Shown here: positions 26,478-36,924 of the stretch, one piece after another
Numbering within the stretch: the first letter of the stretch is position 1
How the letters are laid out: each line of letters begins with the position of its first letter
DNA from: Pseudomonadota bacterium
Lineage (GTDB): Bacteria; Pseudomonadota; Gammaproteobacteria; Burkholderiales; Burkholderiaceae_B
Length of the DNA: 64,000 nucleotides
Assembly (NCBI GenBank): GCA_023425645.1
Contig: JAFACG010000045.1
Span: 62,001-126,000, forward strand
Direction: 5' to 3'
Translations under genes and position numbers: made by a program
Notes under the pieces: generated by a model
Told to the model about the DNA's origin: nothing
The model's database searches: none
What the model saw: only the letters and a program-made list of their open reading frames with translations

Positions 26478-27092
26478 ATGAAACTGTATTACCTGCCCGG
26501 CGCCTGCCCTCTGGCCAGCCACATTGCACTGGAATGGATAGGCAAACCCTACGAAACCCATGCCGTCAGCCGCGATGAACTCAAGCAGCCGGCGTTCCTG
26601 GCTATGAATCCCCTGGGCGCCGTGCCTGTACTGCAGGACGAAGGCCTGACGCTGACGCAAAGCTCGGCCATCCTGGAGTATCTGGCCGAAAAGAACCCCG
26701 AGGCCAACCTCCTGGGCAAGACCATACAGGAGCGCGCCGAGACGCGCCGCTGGCTGGCCTTCGTCAATGCCGACATCCATCGCAACTTCGGCGTCATGTT
26801 CGGCGTGCAACGCTATGCCGACCAGGAATCCACCCAGGCCGAAGTGCGCGGCAAGACCGCCGAGGTTCTGAAGAAACTGTTCACCGTCGCCAACCAGCAG
26901 CTGGCCGGCAAGCAATGGCTGACCGGCACCCGTTCGGTGGCCGACGCCTATCTCTACGTGACGCTGCGCTGGGCGCACGTCATGAAGATCGACCTGTCCG
27001 GCCTGGACAATCTGGACGCCTTCTACAAGCGCATGGAGCAGGACCCCGCCGTGCAGACGGCGCTCCGTGCCGAAGGATTGGTGAAGGACTGA
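26478..27092 (+). CDS. gstA: Beta-class glutathione S-transferase
   Basis: A 204-residue enzyme. The N-terminal thioredoxin-like domain begins KLYYLPGACPLASHIALEW, matching E. coli GstA. The beta-class Cys10 (GAC) is present, as is the glutathione-contacting region GAVPVLQDEGLTLTQSSAI. The all-helical C-terminal domain has TGTRSVADAYLYV. It conjugates or transfers glutathione to electrophiles in the cytosol. GAGAGGAA precedes the ATG. It follows the S9 peptidase by 68 bp and ends at a likely terminator. Confidence 0.92.
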   Translation: MKLYYLPGACPLASHIALEWIGKPYETHAVSRDELKQPAFLAMNPLGAVPVLQDEGLTLTQSSAILEYLAEKNPEANLLGKTIQERAETRRWLAFVNADIHRNFGVMFGVQRYADQESTQAEVRGKTAEVLKKLFTVANQQLAGKQWLTGTRSVADAYLYVTLRWAHVMKIDLSGLDNLDAFYKRMEQDPAVQTALRAEGLVKD

Positions 27093-27108
27093 TCGGCGCG
27101 GCTGCGCC

Positions 27109-27135
27109 AAGGGACTTCGGCGACGGAGTCCTTTT
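27109..27135 (+). terminator. Terminator after gstA
   Basis: An 11-bp stem including two G-U pairs (left AAGGGACTTCG, right CGGAGTCCTTT) with loop GCGA and ending in four thymines, 17 bp past the gstA stop codon. Confidence 0.65.
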
Positions 27136-27335
27136 CAAACTTGGCCCAAACGGCGGGACGTACGCGCAAGCCGTATGAGGCGTCAACCTCACATCCCGCT
27201 GAGCTTTCTGTTTGGTGAATGATGCCTATGGCCGGGTCGATGCCGTCCGCTCTTCCTGCGCCTTGAACGGCGTCTTCAAAAAAACCATTTCGGCATTGAC
27301 CTGGCAAATTGGCACCCGGAATTCTTCGAAGAACC

Positions 27336-27363
27336 AAAAAAAACCCGGCGCCAGGGCCGGGTT
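27336..27363 (-). terminator. Terminator of the liv operon
   Basis: An 8-bp stem (AACCCGGC / GCCGGGTT) with a 6-nt loop and a run of about eight uridines on the minus strand, 20 bp beyond the livF stop codon. The stretch from 27136 to 27335 shows no gene or clear site. Confidence 0.9.
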
Positions 27364-27382
27364 GCAGGGAAAAACAGTGGCT

Positions 27383-28084
27383 TTACGCGCCCAGGTAGGC
27401 CTTGCGTATGTCCGGGTTGGCCAGCAGGTTGGCGCCGGTGTCCTGCATGACCACACGGCCGGTCTCCAGCACATAGCCCCGGTCCGCCACCTGCAGCGCC
27501 TTGTTGGCGTTCTGCTCCACCAGGAAGACGGTGACGCCCTGGTCGCGGATGGTGCGGATGATGTCGAAGATCTGGGCGATGATCAGCGGCGCCAGGCCCA
27601 GGGTGGGTTCGTCCAGCAGCAGCAGCGAGGGCCGCGTCATGAGCGCTCGGCCAATCGCCAGCATCTGCTGTTCGCCGCCGGACATGGTGCCGGCGCGCTG
27701 GCCGGCTCGCTCCTTCAGGCGCGGAAACAATTCGTAGACGTGGGCCTCCCCTTCTTCGATCTGGCTGCGGTTCAGGAAGAAACCGCCCATCTTCAGGTTT
27801 TCGGACACGGTCAGGTCCGAGAACACGCGCCGGCCTTCAGGCGAGATGGCGATGCCTTTGCGCATGATGCGGTGCGTGTCGGCCTGGGTGATGTCCTCGC
27901 CGTTGAAGGTGATGGTTCCCGAACTGGCCCGCGGCGAGCCGCAGACCGTCATCAGCAAGGTGGTCTTGCCGGCGCCGTTGGCTCCGATCAAGGTGACGAT
28001 CTCGCCCTTGTTGACCTCCACGCTGACCTGGTCGAGCGCCTGGATGGCGCCGTAATGAGTGGATACAGAGTCCAGCTTCAGCAC
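27383..28084 (-). CDS. livF: Branched-chain amino-acid ABC transporter ATP-binding protein LivF
   Basis: A 233-residue ATPase of the hydrophobic amino-acid uptake (HAAT) importer. Walker A GANGAGKTT at about 34-42, signature MSGGEQQML at about 135 and Walker [15 protein letters not shown]. The length and lack of a C-terminal extension fit LivF rather than LivG. It is the last gene of livJ-H-M-G-F and starts directly at the livG stop codon. Confidence 0.95.
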   Translation of the reverse strand: MLKLDSVSTHYGAIQALDQVSVEVNKGEIVTLIGANGAGKTTLLMTVCGSPRASSGTITFNGEDITQADTHRIMRKGIAISPEGRRVFSDLTVSENLKMGGFFLNRSQIEEGEAHVYELFPRLKERAGQRAGTMSGGEQQMLAIGRALMTRPSLLLLDEPTLGLAPLIIAQIFDIIRTIRDQGVTVFLVEQNANKALQVADRGYVLETGRVVMQDTGANLLANPDIRKAYLGA

Positions 28085-28845
28085 TTATTCTTCCCCCAGA
28101 TAGGCTTTGATGACGCGCGGATCGTTGCGCACCTCGTCGGGTTTGCCGGTGGCGATGGGTTTGCCGTATTCCATGACCAGAATGCGGTCGGACACGCCCA
28201 TCACCAGGCTCATGTCGTGCTCGATCAACAGCACGGCCACGTCGAACTCGCGGCGCAGCTGGTCGATGAGGTGCTGCAGGTCGCGCTTTTCCTGGGGATT
28301 GAGGCCGGCGGCCGGCTCGTCCAGCATCAGCAGGCGCGGCTGGGTGATCATGCAGCGGGCGATTTCCAGGCGGCGCTGGTGGCCGTAGGCCAGATTGCCG
28401 GCTTCGCGGTTGGCCATGTCGGTCAGGCCCATGAAGTCCAGCCACTGCGCGGCGCGTTCCTTGGCCTGTTTCTCCGAACGCTTGTACTTGCCCAGGTTCA
28501 GCAGGCCCGCCAGGAATCCGGCGTTGAGCTGCTGGTGCTGGGCCACCAGCAGGTTCTCCAGCACCGTCAGTTTCTTGAACAGGCGCACGTTCTGGAAGGT
28601 GCGCACCAGGCCCTTCTGGGCCACCTTGTGGCTGGCCAGGCCGTGAATGGGCTGGCCGTCCAGAAGGACGGTTCCCGACGTGGGCTTGTAGAAGCCGCCC
28701 ACGCAGTTAAAGACCGTGGTCTTGCCTGCGCCGTTGGGACCGATGATGGCGAAGACTTCGTCCCGGCCCACTTCGAAATTCACCGAATCCACGGCCAGCA
28801 GGCCGCCAAAGCGCATGCACAGGCCCGAAACACTCAACAATGAAC

Positions 28846-28849
<4 letters not shown>
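28085..28849 (-). CDS. livG: Branched-chain amino-acid ABC transporter ATP-binding protein LivG
   Basis: A 254-residue ATPase that pairs with LivF. Walker [10 protein letters not shown] (about 37-45), the LivG-typical insertion region around [20 protein letters not shown], a degenerate signature ([11 protein letters not shown]) and Walker [15 protein letters not shown]. It overlaps the livM stop by 4 nt (ATGA) and abuts livF, so translation is coupled along the operon. Confidence 0.95.
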
Positions 28850-30068
<1,219 letters not shown>

Positions 30069-30069
<1 letters not shown>

Positions 30070-30998
30070 CAGACTTTCTCCACCTCGGGTTTGCCCAGCA
30101 GGCCCGTTGGACGGAACAGCAGGATGAAGACCAGCAGCAGGAAGGCGACGATGTCCTTGTACTGCGAAGAAATGAAGGCGGCGGCGAACGTCTCGGCCAG
30201 GCCCAGCAGCACGCCGCCCAGCATGGCGCCGGGGATGCTGCCGATGCCGCCCAGCACGGCGGCGGTGAAGGCCTTGATGCCGGCGATGAAGCCGATGAAG
30301 GGGTTGAGCTTGCCGATCGCGGTGGCGATCAGCACCCCGCCCACGGCGGCCAGCATGGCGCCGATGACGAAGGTGAAGGAGATGATCTTGTTGGTGTCTA
30401 TGCCCAGCAGGTTGGCCATGCGCAGGTCCTGCGAGCAGGCGCGCGAGGCGCGGCCCAGGCGCGAATACTTGATGTAGAAGCTGAGCATGACCATCAGCAC
30501 CACCGTGACCACGATGATCATGACGCGCGAGTACGGGGCGGTCACCACGAAGCCGTCCTGTCCCAGGGCGAACTGGAACGAGCCCGAGAGCAGCGTGGGC
30601 ACGGCCATGTCGCGCGCGCCCTGGCCCAGGGCCACCCAGTTCTGCAGGAAGATGGACATGCCGATGGCGGAGATCAGCGGCACCAGGCGCGGGCTGCCGC
30701 GCAGCGGCGCATACGCGACCTTCTCGATGGCGTAGCCATAGACGGCGGTCACCAGCACGGCGACCAGCAGCATGATGAGGATGATGAGCCAGATCGGCAG
30801 GCCCGAGCCTACGCCGATGGCGGTCAAGGTCACCAACCCCACGTAGGCGCCGATCATGTAGATCTCGCCGTGCGCGAAGTTGATCATTCCGATAATGCCA
30901 TAGACCATTGTGTAGCCGATGGCGATCAGTGCATAGATAGCGCCCAACGATAATCCGTTGAACAGCTGCTGCACGATCTGAGGGAGTAAATCAGACAT
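30069..30998 (-). CDS. livH: Branched-chain amino-acid ABC transporter permease LivH
   Basis: A 309-residue permease with about eight helices. Typical LivH sequence: [20 protein letters not shown] near the N-terminus, [15 protein letters not shown] and the coupling loop [19 protein letters not shown]. It forms the membrane channel with LivM. It lies 106 bp downstream of the binding-protein gene, with a stem-loop in that gap that may lower its expression relative to the binding protein. Confidence 0.95.
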
Positions 30999-31060
30999 GC
31001 TTTTTTGCTTCCGTTGAGTCCGTCATTCTTGTTTTGAGGCTTTGTGGGCGCCCAATGGCA

Positions 31061-31092
31061 ATGCCCCCGTTCTTGGTGTCGAGCGGGGGCAT
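31061..31092 (-). other. Intercistronic stem-loop between livJ and livH
   Basis: Perfect 9-bp arms ATGCCCCCG / CGGGGGCAT around a 14-nt loop, 13 bp after the livJ-type stop codon and without a following uridine tract on the minus strand. Such hairpins after binding-protein genes commonly protect the upstream mRNA and set binding protein above permease levels. Confidence 0.5.
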
Positions 31093-31104
31093 CGCATACC
31101 GGAT

Positions 31105-32226
31105 TTACCTGTTCACCAGACTGAAGTTGCCGTCCTTGTCCCACTTGAAAACGGCGAATTCAAAATGCTTCAGGTCGCCCTTGGCGTCGTATTCTACCTT
31201 GCCGATGGCGGTATCGAACGAATTGGCATGCATGTAGTCGGCCGCTTTGGCGGAATCCTCGCCCACGGCGTTGATGGTGTCGGCGATGATCTGCACCGCG
31301 GCATAGGCCGGGAAGGTGAAGGCGCCGTTCGGGTTGCGCTTGTAGGTGGTGAAGTTCTCCATCACTTTTTCATTGCCGGGCATTTTGGTGAAGTCCGTGG
31401 GCAGGGTCACCAGCAGGCCTTCCACCGCGGGGCCCGCGATGGCCACCAGATCGCGGTTGGCCACGCCTTCTGGACCCATGAACTGGTTCTTCAAGCCCTG
31501 CTCGCGCGCCTGGCGCAGCAACAGGCCCAGTTCGGCGTGGTAGCCGCCGAAATAGATCAGGTCGGGGTTGGCGCCCTTGAGCTTGGTGATCACGGCCGAA
31601 TAGTCGCTGTCGCCCACGTTGATGCCTTCGAACATCACGATGTTCATGCCTTTCTTGGTCAGGGCGTCGCGCACCTGGCTGGCCACGCCCGAGCCGTAGG
31701 TCTGCTTGTCGTGCAGCACGGCGATGGTCTTGGGCTTGAGCACGTCGGCGATGTAATCGGCGGCGAAGGGACCTTGCTGGTCGTCCCGGCCTATGGTGCG
31801 GAAGAAGTAATGCGGCTTGATGGTGTCGGTGACCAGGGGGGAGGTGGCCCCGGGAGTGATGGCGACGATGCCTTCCTGTTCATACACATTGACCGCGGGC
31901 ACCGTGGTGCCCGAGCAGGCGTGCGCCACGGCGAACTTCGCGCCCGAGTTGACCACGCGGTTGGCTGCGGGCACCGCCTGCTTGGGCTCGCAGGCATCAT
32001 CGATCAGCAAAGGCTCCAGCTTCTTGCCTTTCACTCCGCCTGCCGCGTTGATGGCGTCGATTGCGGTCAGTGCGCCTGCCTGGATCTGGTCTCCGTACTG
32101 GGTGGACGGGCCGGTCATGGGTTGCGGAATACCGATTTTGATGGTGTCCGCAGCAGAGGCGGTGCCCATGGCGAGGATGGCGGCCAGGGCTGCAATGCCA
32201 GGGGTAAAGCGTAGAGTCCGTTTCAT
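31105..32226 (-). CDS. livJ: Branched-chain amino-acid ABC transporter substrate-binding protein
   Basis: A 373-residue periplasmic binding protein. Signal peptide KRTLRFTPGIAALAAILAMG to about residue 26, then IKIGIPQPMTGPSTQYGDQI and a type I bilobed fold with DDACEPKQ, GTTVPAVNVYEQEG, IGRDDQQGPFAADYI and GDSDYSAVITKLKG. It is the first gene of the liv operon and supplies LivHMGF. GGGAG lies upstream of the ATG. A second, similar protein without its own permeases is at 38089. Confidence 0.93.
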   Translation of the reverse strand: MKRTLRFTPGIAALAAILAMGTASAADTIKIGIPQPMTGPSTQYGDQIQAGALTAIDAINAAGGVKGKKLEPLLIDDACEPKQAVPAANRVVNSGAKFAVAHACSGTTVPAVNVYEQEGIVAITPGATSPLVTDTIKPHYFFRTIGRDDQQGPFAADYIADVLKPKTIAVLHDKQTYGSGVASQVRDALTKKGMNIVMFEGINVGDSDYSAVITKLKGANPDLIYFGGYHAELGLLLRQAREQGLKNQFMGPEGVANRDLVAIAGPAVEGLLVTLPTDFTKMPGNEKVMENFTTYKRNPNGAFTFPAYAAVQIIADTINAVGEDSAKAADYMHANSFDTAIGKVEYDAKGDLKHFEFAVFKWDKDGNFSLVNR

Positions 32227-32581
32227 ACCTGCTATCTCCCGAAACCGGCGTGTAACCGGCAGTGGCTTGGAAAAATTATCGTTCTGTCGCGCGGGCTGGC
32301 TTCCGTTGCCCCTGCGTCAGGCGAACTCATTGTCGCGGAGTGCTACAAACACTGTCACTTCGGATAAGCCCTACTGCGGGCAGCCGCTGTCCGGGCATGC
32401 GGGGGAGGCAGAATGGCCGGGAAACCAAATGCGTTTGAGTCCCTACCGTCGCTATGAAAGGCCGGTTGCCGTGGTCAGCGCCTGCGTATTTGAATATATC
32501 TGAATGTCAGCATTTGGTAACTAGGTTTTCTTAATGAAATCGTTTGCCAATAAAAAACGCAATATTTCAAAACATTCAATG
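32227..32581. other. Non-coding region between liv operon and proC
   Basis: About 355 bp with no supported gene. It must hold the liv promoter, but no confident -35/-10 pair or operator was identified. The half nearer proC (32490-32580) is AT-rich. Confidence 0.5.
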
Positions 32582-32608
32582 AAAAACCCGGCTGTGAGCC
32601 GGGTTTTT
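32582..32608. terminator. Terminator after proC
   Basis: A perfect inverted repeat AAAAACCCGGC / GCCGGGTTTTT with loop TGTGA, 37 bp after the proC stop codon. Symmetric A and T runs would let it work on both strands. Confidence 0.9.
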
Positions 32609-32645
32609 AGGCGATTGCCGCCGCCGGGCGGCGGAGCATGAAGAT

Positions 32646-33485
32646 TCAGGAGAATTCTCGAGCCAGTTCGGCGGCGCGCTCGCGCGCGGCGCGCACGGCG
32701 CGCTGCACCAGGGCGGGAAAGTCGCCCTGGCCAAGCACGTTCAGGGCGGCGGCGGTGGTGCCGCCTTTGGAGGTGACGCGTTCGCGCAGCACGGCGGGCG
32801 GCTCCGGCGACAGCGTGGCCAGCTGCGTGGCGCCATTGAGGGTGGCCAAGGCAAGCTGGCGCGCTTGTTCAGGAGTCAGGCCCTGTTCCACCCCGCCCTG
32901 GATCAGGGCTTCCAGGAAAAGAAAGACATAGGCCGGACCGCTGCCCGACAGCGCGGTGACCGCATCGATGGCCGCATCGTCCTGCACCCAGACCACTTCG
33001 CCGACCGAGCCCAGCAGCTGCTTGGCGATGGCCTTGTCGGCCTCGTCCACCTGCTCCATGGCCATCAGGCCGGTAATGCCGCAGCCGATGAAGGCTGGAG
33101 TATTGGGCATGCAGCGGATGACGCGGGTGAACGGCGCGTCCGGTTCGCCCAGCCATTGGGCGATGGCGGTGGCGGGAATGCCGGCGGCCACGCTGATGAC
33201 CAGGGTGTCCGGCTGCAGGTACGGCTTGCAGGCCAGCACGGTTTCCTTCATGACCTGGGGCTTGACCGCGAAGACCCAGATGCGCTGGCCGGACAGGGCG
33301 GGACCCGGCTGGGTCGCTGTCTGGACGCCCTGCCTGGCCCAGGATTCCAGGGCCTGCGGGTTGATGTCCAGGGCCAGCACGTCCGGGCCGCCGCAGCGCT
33401 TGCCGATCAGTCCGGCCGCCAGTGCGCTGGCCATATTGCCGGCGCCGATAAAAGCCAGCTTGAAGGGGGTGTCATGTGGATTCAT
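32646..33485 (-). CDS. proC: Pyrroline-5-carboxylate reductase
   Basis: Reduces 1-pyrroline-5-carboxylate to proline with NAD(P)H, the last step of proline synthesis. The 279-residue protein has the Rossmann motif FIGAGNMASALAAGL near the N-terminus and the family signature region ALSGSGPAYVFLFLEAL ... GVTSKGG-type ending (RVTSKGGTTAAAL). Two adjacent ATGs occur at 33488 and 33485; the second sits 5 nt from GGAG and is chosen. It is a single-gene unit divergent from ugpB. Confidence 0.96.
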   Translation of the reverse strand: MNPHDTPFKLAFIGAGNMASALAAGLIGKRCGGPDVLALDINPQALESWARQGVQTATQPGPALSGQRIWVFAVKPQVMKETVLACKPYLQPDTLVISVAAGIPATAIAQWLGEPDAPFTRVIRCMPNTPAFIGCGITGLMAMEQVDEADKAIAKQLLGSVGEVVWVQDDAAIDAVTALSGSGPAYVFLFLEALIQGGVEQGLTPEQARQLALATLNGATQLATLSPEPPAVLRERVTSKGGTTAAALNVLGQGDFPALVQRAVRAARERAAELAREFS

Positions 33486-33582
33486 CATCTCTCCATTATA
33501 CGGGTCCGCCGGGACAGGCAGCCAGGCTCTTGAGGGTAAGTCGTCATTGACCCCCTCGGCCCCAGTGGGTACATTCACGCGA

Positions 33583-33600
33583 TCGTCATATACAAGTCAT
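33583..33600 (+). promoter_or_regulatory. Candidate Pho box upstream of ugpB
   Basis: Two direct 7-bp half-sites, TCGTCAT and AAGTCAT, with an 11-nt period and an AT-rich 4-nt spacer, match the PhoB layout (consensus half-site CTGTCAT). It lies 60 bp before the ugpB ATG, as expected for phosphate-starvation control of ugp genes. Confidence 0.6.
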
Positions 33601-33660
33601 AAACTTGGCACCCGATGACTGCTACATCCTAGCGGTACCTTTTATACAGGAGAAAGTTCG

Positions 33661-34968
33661 ATGCGAACGAAACTATTTGCTCTGTCCCTGGCCGGACTGA
33701 TTGCTTCCATTGGCACGGCCCATGCCGCCACGGAAATCCAGTTCTGGCACTCGATGGAAGGAGCCCTGGGCGATCGCGTGGACAAGCTGGTCAACGATTT
33801 CAACAAGTCCCAGTCCGACTACCAGGTCAAGGCATCGTACAAGGGTCCCTACGGGGAATCCATGAACGCGGGCATCGCGGCCTTTCGCGCCGGCAATGCG
33901 CCCGACATTCTGCAGGTTTTCGAAGTGGGCACCGCCACCATGATGGCCGCCAAGGGCGCCATCCAGCCTGTGCAGGAAATGTCCGAGAAAGCCGGCAACC
34001 CCATCAACCCCAAGGATTTCCTGGGCGCCGTGGCCGGCTATTATTCTTCCAATGAAGGCAAGCTGGTCTCCATGCCCTTCAACAGCTCCACGCCGGTGCT
34101 GTACTACAACAAGGACGCCTTCAAGAAGGCCGGCCTCGATCCCGAGAATCCGCCCAAGACCTGGCAGGAACTGCAGGCCGCCGCCAAGAAGCTGCGCGAT
34201 GCCGGCCAGGAGTGCGGCTATACCTCGTCCTGGCCGTCCTGGATCCTGCTGGAGAACTTCGCCGCCTGGCACAACATTCCTTTCGCCAGCGAGAACAACG
34301 GCTTCGGCGGCCCCAGCGCCCGCCTGAAGCTGGACAATCCCCTGTTCGTCAAGCACATGAGCTTCCTGGCCGACATGGCCAAGGAAGGCACCTTCACCTA
34401 TGGCGGACGCGGCGACACGGCCAACGCCTTGTTCACTTCGGGCAAGTGCGGCATGTTCACCGGCTCCAGCGGCAATCGCGCCAACATCATCAAGACCGGC
34501 GAGTTCCAGTTCGGCACCAGCAGCCTGCCCTACTACAGCGACGTGCAGGGCGCGCCGCAGAACTCCATCATCGGCGGCGCCTCGCTGTGGGTCTTCGCCA
34601 AGAAGTCCGACGAGACCTACAAGGGCGTGACCGAGTTCTTCAAATTCATCTCCAGCCCCGAGCAGGCGGCGGCCTGGCACCAGGACACCGGCTATGTGCC
34701 CGTGACCTCCGCCGGCTATGAAAAGACCAAGGAGTCGGGCTACTACGACAAGAACGTGGGCGCCGACGTGGCCGTCAAGCAGCTGGACGCCTCGACCACC
34801 GACAACTCGCGCGGCATCCGCCTGGGCTCCCTGCCCCAGATCCGCGACATCGAGGACGGTCTGATGGAACAGATCTTCGCCGGCAAGGTGACGCCGGAAG
34901 AAGGCCTGAAAGCCATGCAGAGCCGCGGCAACGAGTTGCTGGAGCGCTTCGAGAAGAGCGTGAAGTAA
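33661..34968 (+). CDS. ugpB: sn-Glycerol-3-phosphate ABC transporter substrate-binding protein
   Basis: A 435-residue periplasmic binding protein with a signal peptide (about 1-22, ending GTAHAA) and the UgpB start TEIQFWHSMEGALGDRVDKL. Other UgpB landmarks are VKASYKGPYGESMNAGIAAF, MPFNSSTPVLYYNKDAF, GFGGPSARLKLDNP and GGASLWVF. It captures glycerol-3-phosphate and its diesters as phosphate sources. First gene of ugpBAEC. A candidate Pho box precedes it and a small stem-loop follows it. Confidence 0.96.
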   Translation: MRTKLFALSLAGLIASIGTAHAATEIQFWHSMEGALGDRVDKLVNDFNKSQSDYQVKASYKGPYGESMNAGIAAFRAGNAPDILQVFEVGTATMMAAKGAIQPVQEMSEKAGNPINPKDFLGAVAGYYSSNEGKLVSMPFNSSTPVLYYNKDAFKKAGLDPENPPKTWQELQAAAKKLRDAGQECGYTSSWPSWILLENFAAWHNIPFASENNGFGGPSARLKLDNPLFVKHMSFLADMAKEGTFTYGGRGDTANALFTSGKCGMFTGSSGNRANIIKTGEFQFGTSSLPYYSDVQGAPQNSIIGGASLWVFAKKSDETYKGVTEFFKFISSPEQAAAWHQDTGYVPVTSAGYEKTKESGYYDKNVGADVAVKQLDASTTDNSRGIRLGSLPQIRDIEDGLMEQIFAGKVTPEEGLKAMQSRGNELLERFEKSVK

Positions 34969-34974
34969 GCCCTG

Positions 34975-34988
34975 CCCGCTTCGGCGGG
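34975..34988 (+). other. Short stem-loop between ugpB and ugpA
   Basis: CCCGC / GCGGG with a stable TTCG tetraloop, 7 nt after the ugpB stop codon. No uridine tract follows, so it is probably a partial attenuator or 3'-end protector that keeps binding protein above permease levels. The rest of the 187-bp gap holds no gene. Confidence 0.45.
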
Positions 34989-35155
34989 TGGTTTACAATC
35001 GGGCGTATGATTCTGGGACCATGGTCTCGCCTGCCTCCGTCATGAACATGGGGAGCGCACGCCGTGAAACATGGCAGATTCATACGCTCTTCTGTTTCCT
35101 GTCATGCCCCGGCTCGCGATCCGAGCGGCGGCCCCACCCCTCGCGTTGATATCCC

Positions 35156-36040
35156 ATGGAAAAACGTGTCGTATTTCGCCACAAGACACTTCCTTACCTG
35201 CTGCTGGCCCCGCAACTGGCCATCACCGTGATCTTTTTTTTCCTGCCCGCCGGCCAGGCGCTCTGGCAGGCTTTCCATCTGGAAGATCCCTTCGGCCTGT
35301 CCTCCCAGTTCGTGGGGCTGGACAATTTCCGCGAGCTGTTCAGCAACGCCGAGTACATCGCCTCCTTCGAGACGACGGCGGTCTTCTCGATCGCGGTGGC
35401 CGTGGTGGGCCTGGCGGTTTCCTTGCTGCTGGCCGTCATGGCCAATCGCGTGGTGCGCGGCGCGCTGGCCTACCGCACCTTGCTGATCTGGCCCTACGCC
35501 GTCGCCACGGCCGTGGCCGGGGTGCTGTGGCTGTTCCTGTTCTCGCCGTCGGTGGGTATCGTGGCCGTGTTCCTGGTGGAGATGGGCCTGAAGTGGAACC
35601 CGCGCCTGGACGGCAATGACGCCATGATGCTGGTGGTGCTGGCCTCGGTCTGGAAGCAGATCTCCTATAACTTTCTGTTTTTCCTGGCCGGCCTGCAGGC
35701 CATTCCGCGCTCCCTGATCGAGGCCGCCGCCATTGACGGCGCAAGCCCGGCGCGGCGCTTCTGGAGCATTGTCTTTCCCCTGCTCTCGCCCACCACCTTC
35801 TTCCTGCTGGTGGTCAATGTCATCTACGCCTTCTTCGACACCTTCGCCATCATCGACGTGGTCAGCCAGGGCGGGCCGGGCGAATCAACCTCCATCCTGG
35901 TCTATCGCGTGTACAACACGGGTTTCCGCGCCCTGGACATCGGTTCCTCGGCGGCCCAGTCCGTGGTGCTCATGGCGGTGGTCATCGCCTTGACCATCAT
36001 CCAGTTCCGCTACATCGACCGCAAGGTCAACTACTCCTGA
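35156..36040 (+). CDS. ugpA: sn-Glycerol-3-phosphate ABC transporter permease UgpA
   Basis: A 294-residue MalF-type permease with six transmembrane helices. It opens [20 protein letters not shown] as in UgpA, and the coupling motif is [22 protein letters not shown]. It forms the inner-membrane channel with UgpE. It starts 187 bp after ugpB and ends 21 bp before ugpE. Confidence 0.95.
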   Translation: MEKRVVFRHKTLPYLLLAPQLAITVIFFFLPAGQALWQAFHLEDPFGLSSQFVGLDNFRELFSNAEYIASFETTAVFSIAVAVVGLAVSLLLAVMANRVVRGALAYRTLLIWPYAVATAVAGVLWLFLFSPSVGIVAVFLVEMGLKWNPRLDGNDAMMLVVLASVWKQISYNFLFFLAGLQAIPRSLIEAAAIDGASPARRFWSIVFPLLSPTTFFLLVVNVIYAFFDTFAIIDVVSQGGPGESTSILVYRVYNTGFRALDIGSSAAQSVVLMAVVIALTIIQFRYIDRKVNYS

Positions 36041-36061
36041 CGAGCGCCAAGGAAGATTGTC

Positions 36062-36904
36062 ATGATTGAACGCCGTCCCGTCCTCGATTTCATCACGCAC
36101 CTGATCTTGATTCTGGGCGTGGTGATCATCGCCCTGCCCTTGTACGTCACCTTCGTCGCGTCCACCCAGACCGCCGCCGAAGTGGCGCGCGCGCCCATGT
36201 CGTTGCTGCCGGGCTCGCATTTCATCGAGAACTACACCGTCGCCCTGACCGGCGCGGCCACCAACACGCCGGCCGTGGGCCGCATGCTCATCGTCAGCAC
36301 CGTGATGGCCCTGGGCATCGCCCTGGGCAAGATCGCGATCTCCATGCTCTCGGCCTTCGCCGTGGTGTATTTCCGCTTTCCATTCCGCATGCTGTTCTTC
36401 TGGATGATCTTCATCACCCTGATGCTGCCGGTGGAAGTGCGCATCATGCCCACCTACAAGGTGGTGGCCGACTTGAACATGCTCAACAGCTATGGCGGAC
36501 TGATCCTGCCGCTGATCGCCTCCGCCACGGCCACCTTTCTGTTCCGCCAGTTCTTCCTGACCGTACCGGACGAACTGGTCGAGGCCGCCCGCATCGACGG
36601 CGCCGGCCCCATGCGGTTTTTCAAGGACGTGCTGCTGCCCCTGTCCAAGACCAGCATCGCCGCCCTGTTCGTGATCCAGTTCATCTATGGCTGGAACCAG
36701 TACCTCTGGCCGCTGATCATCACCACGCACGAAGACATGTACCCCATCGTGGTGGGCATCAAGCGCATGATTTCCGGCGGGGACAGCGTCACCCAGTGGA
36801 ACGTGGTCATGGCCACCGCCCTGCTGGCCATGCTGCCGCCGGCCTTTGTCGTGATGCTGATGCAGAAATGGTTCGTCAAAGGTCTGATCGACTCCGAAAA
36901 GTAA
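36062..36904 (+). CDS. ugpE: sn-Glycerol-3-phosphate ABC transporter permease UgpE
   Basis: A 280-residue MalG-type permease with six helices. The coupling loop is [20 protein letters not shown], and the C-terminal [26 protein letters not shown] end (last residues [11 protein letters not shown]) is typical of UgpE. It lies 20 bp before ugpC in a tight operon. Confidence 0.95.
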   Translation: MIERRPVLDFITHLILILGVVIIALPLYVTFVASTQTAAEVARAPMSLLPGSHFIENYTVALTGAATNTPAVGRMLIVSTVMALGIALGKIAISMLSAFAVVYFRFPFRMLFFWMIFITLMLPVEVRIMPTYKVVADLNMLNSYGGLILPLIASATATFLFRQFFLTVPDELVEAARIDGAGPMRFFKDVLLPLSKTSIAALFVIQFIYGWNQYLWPLIITTHEDMYPIVVGIKRMISGGDSVTQWNVVMATALLAMLPPAFVVMLMQKWFVKGLIDSEK

Positions 36905-36924
36905 CCCCCAACAGGCTCAACTGA

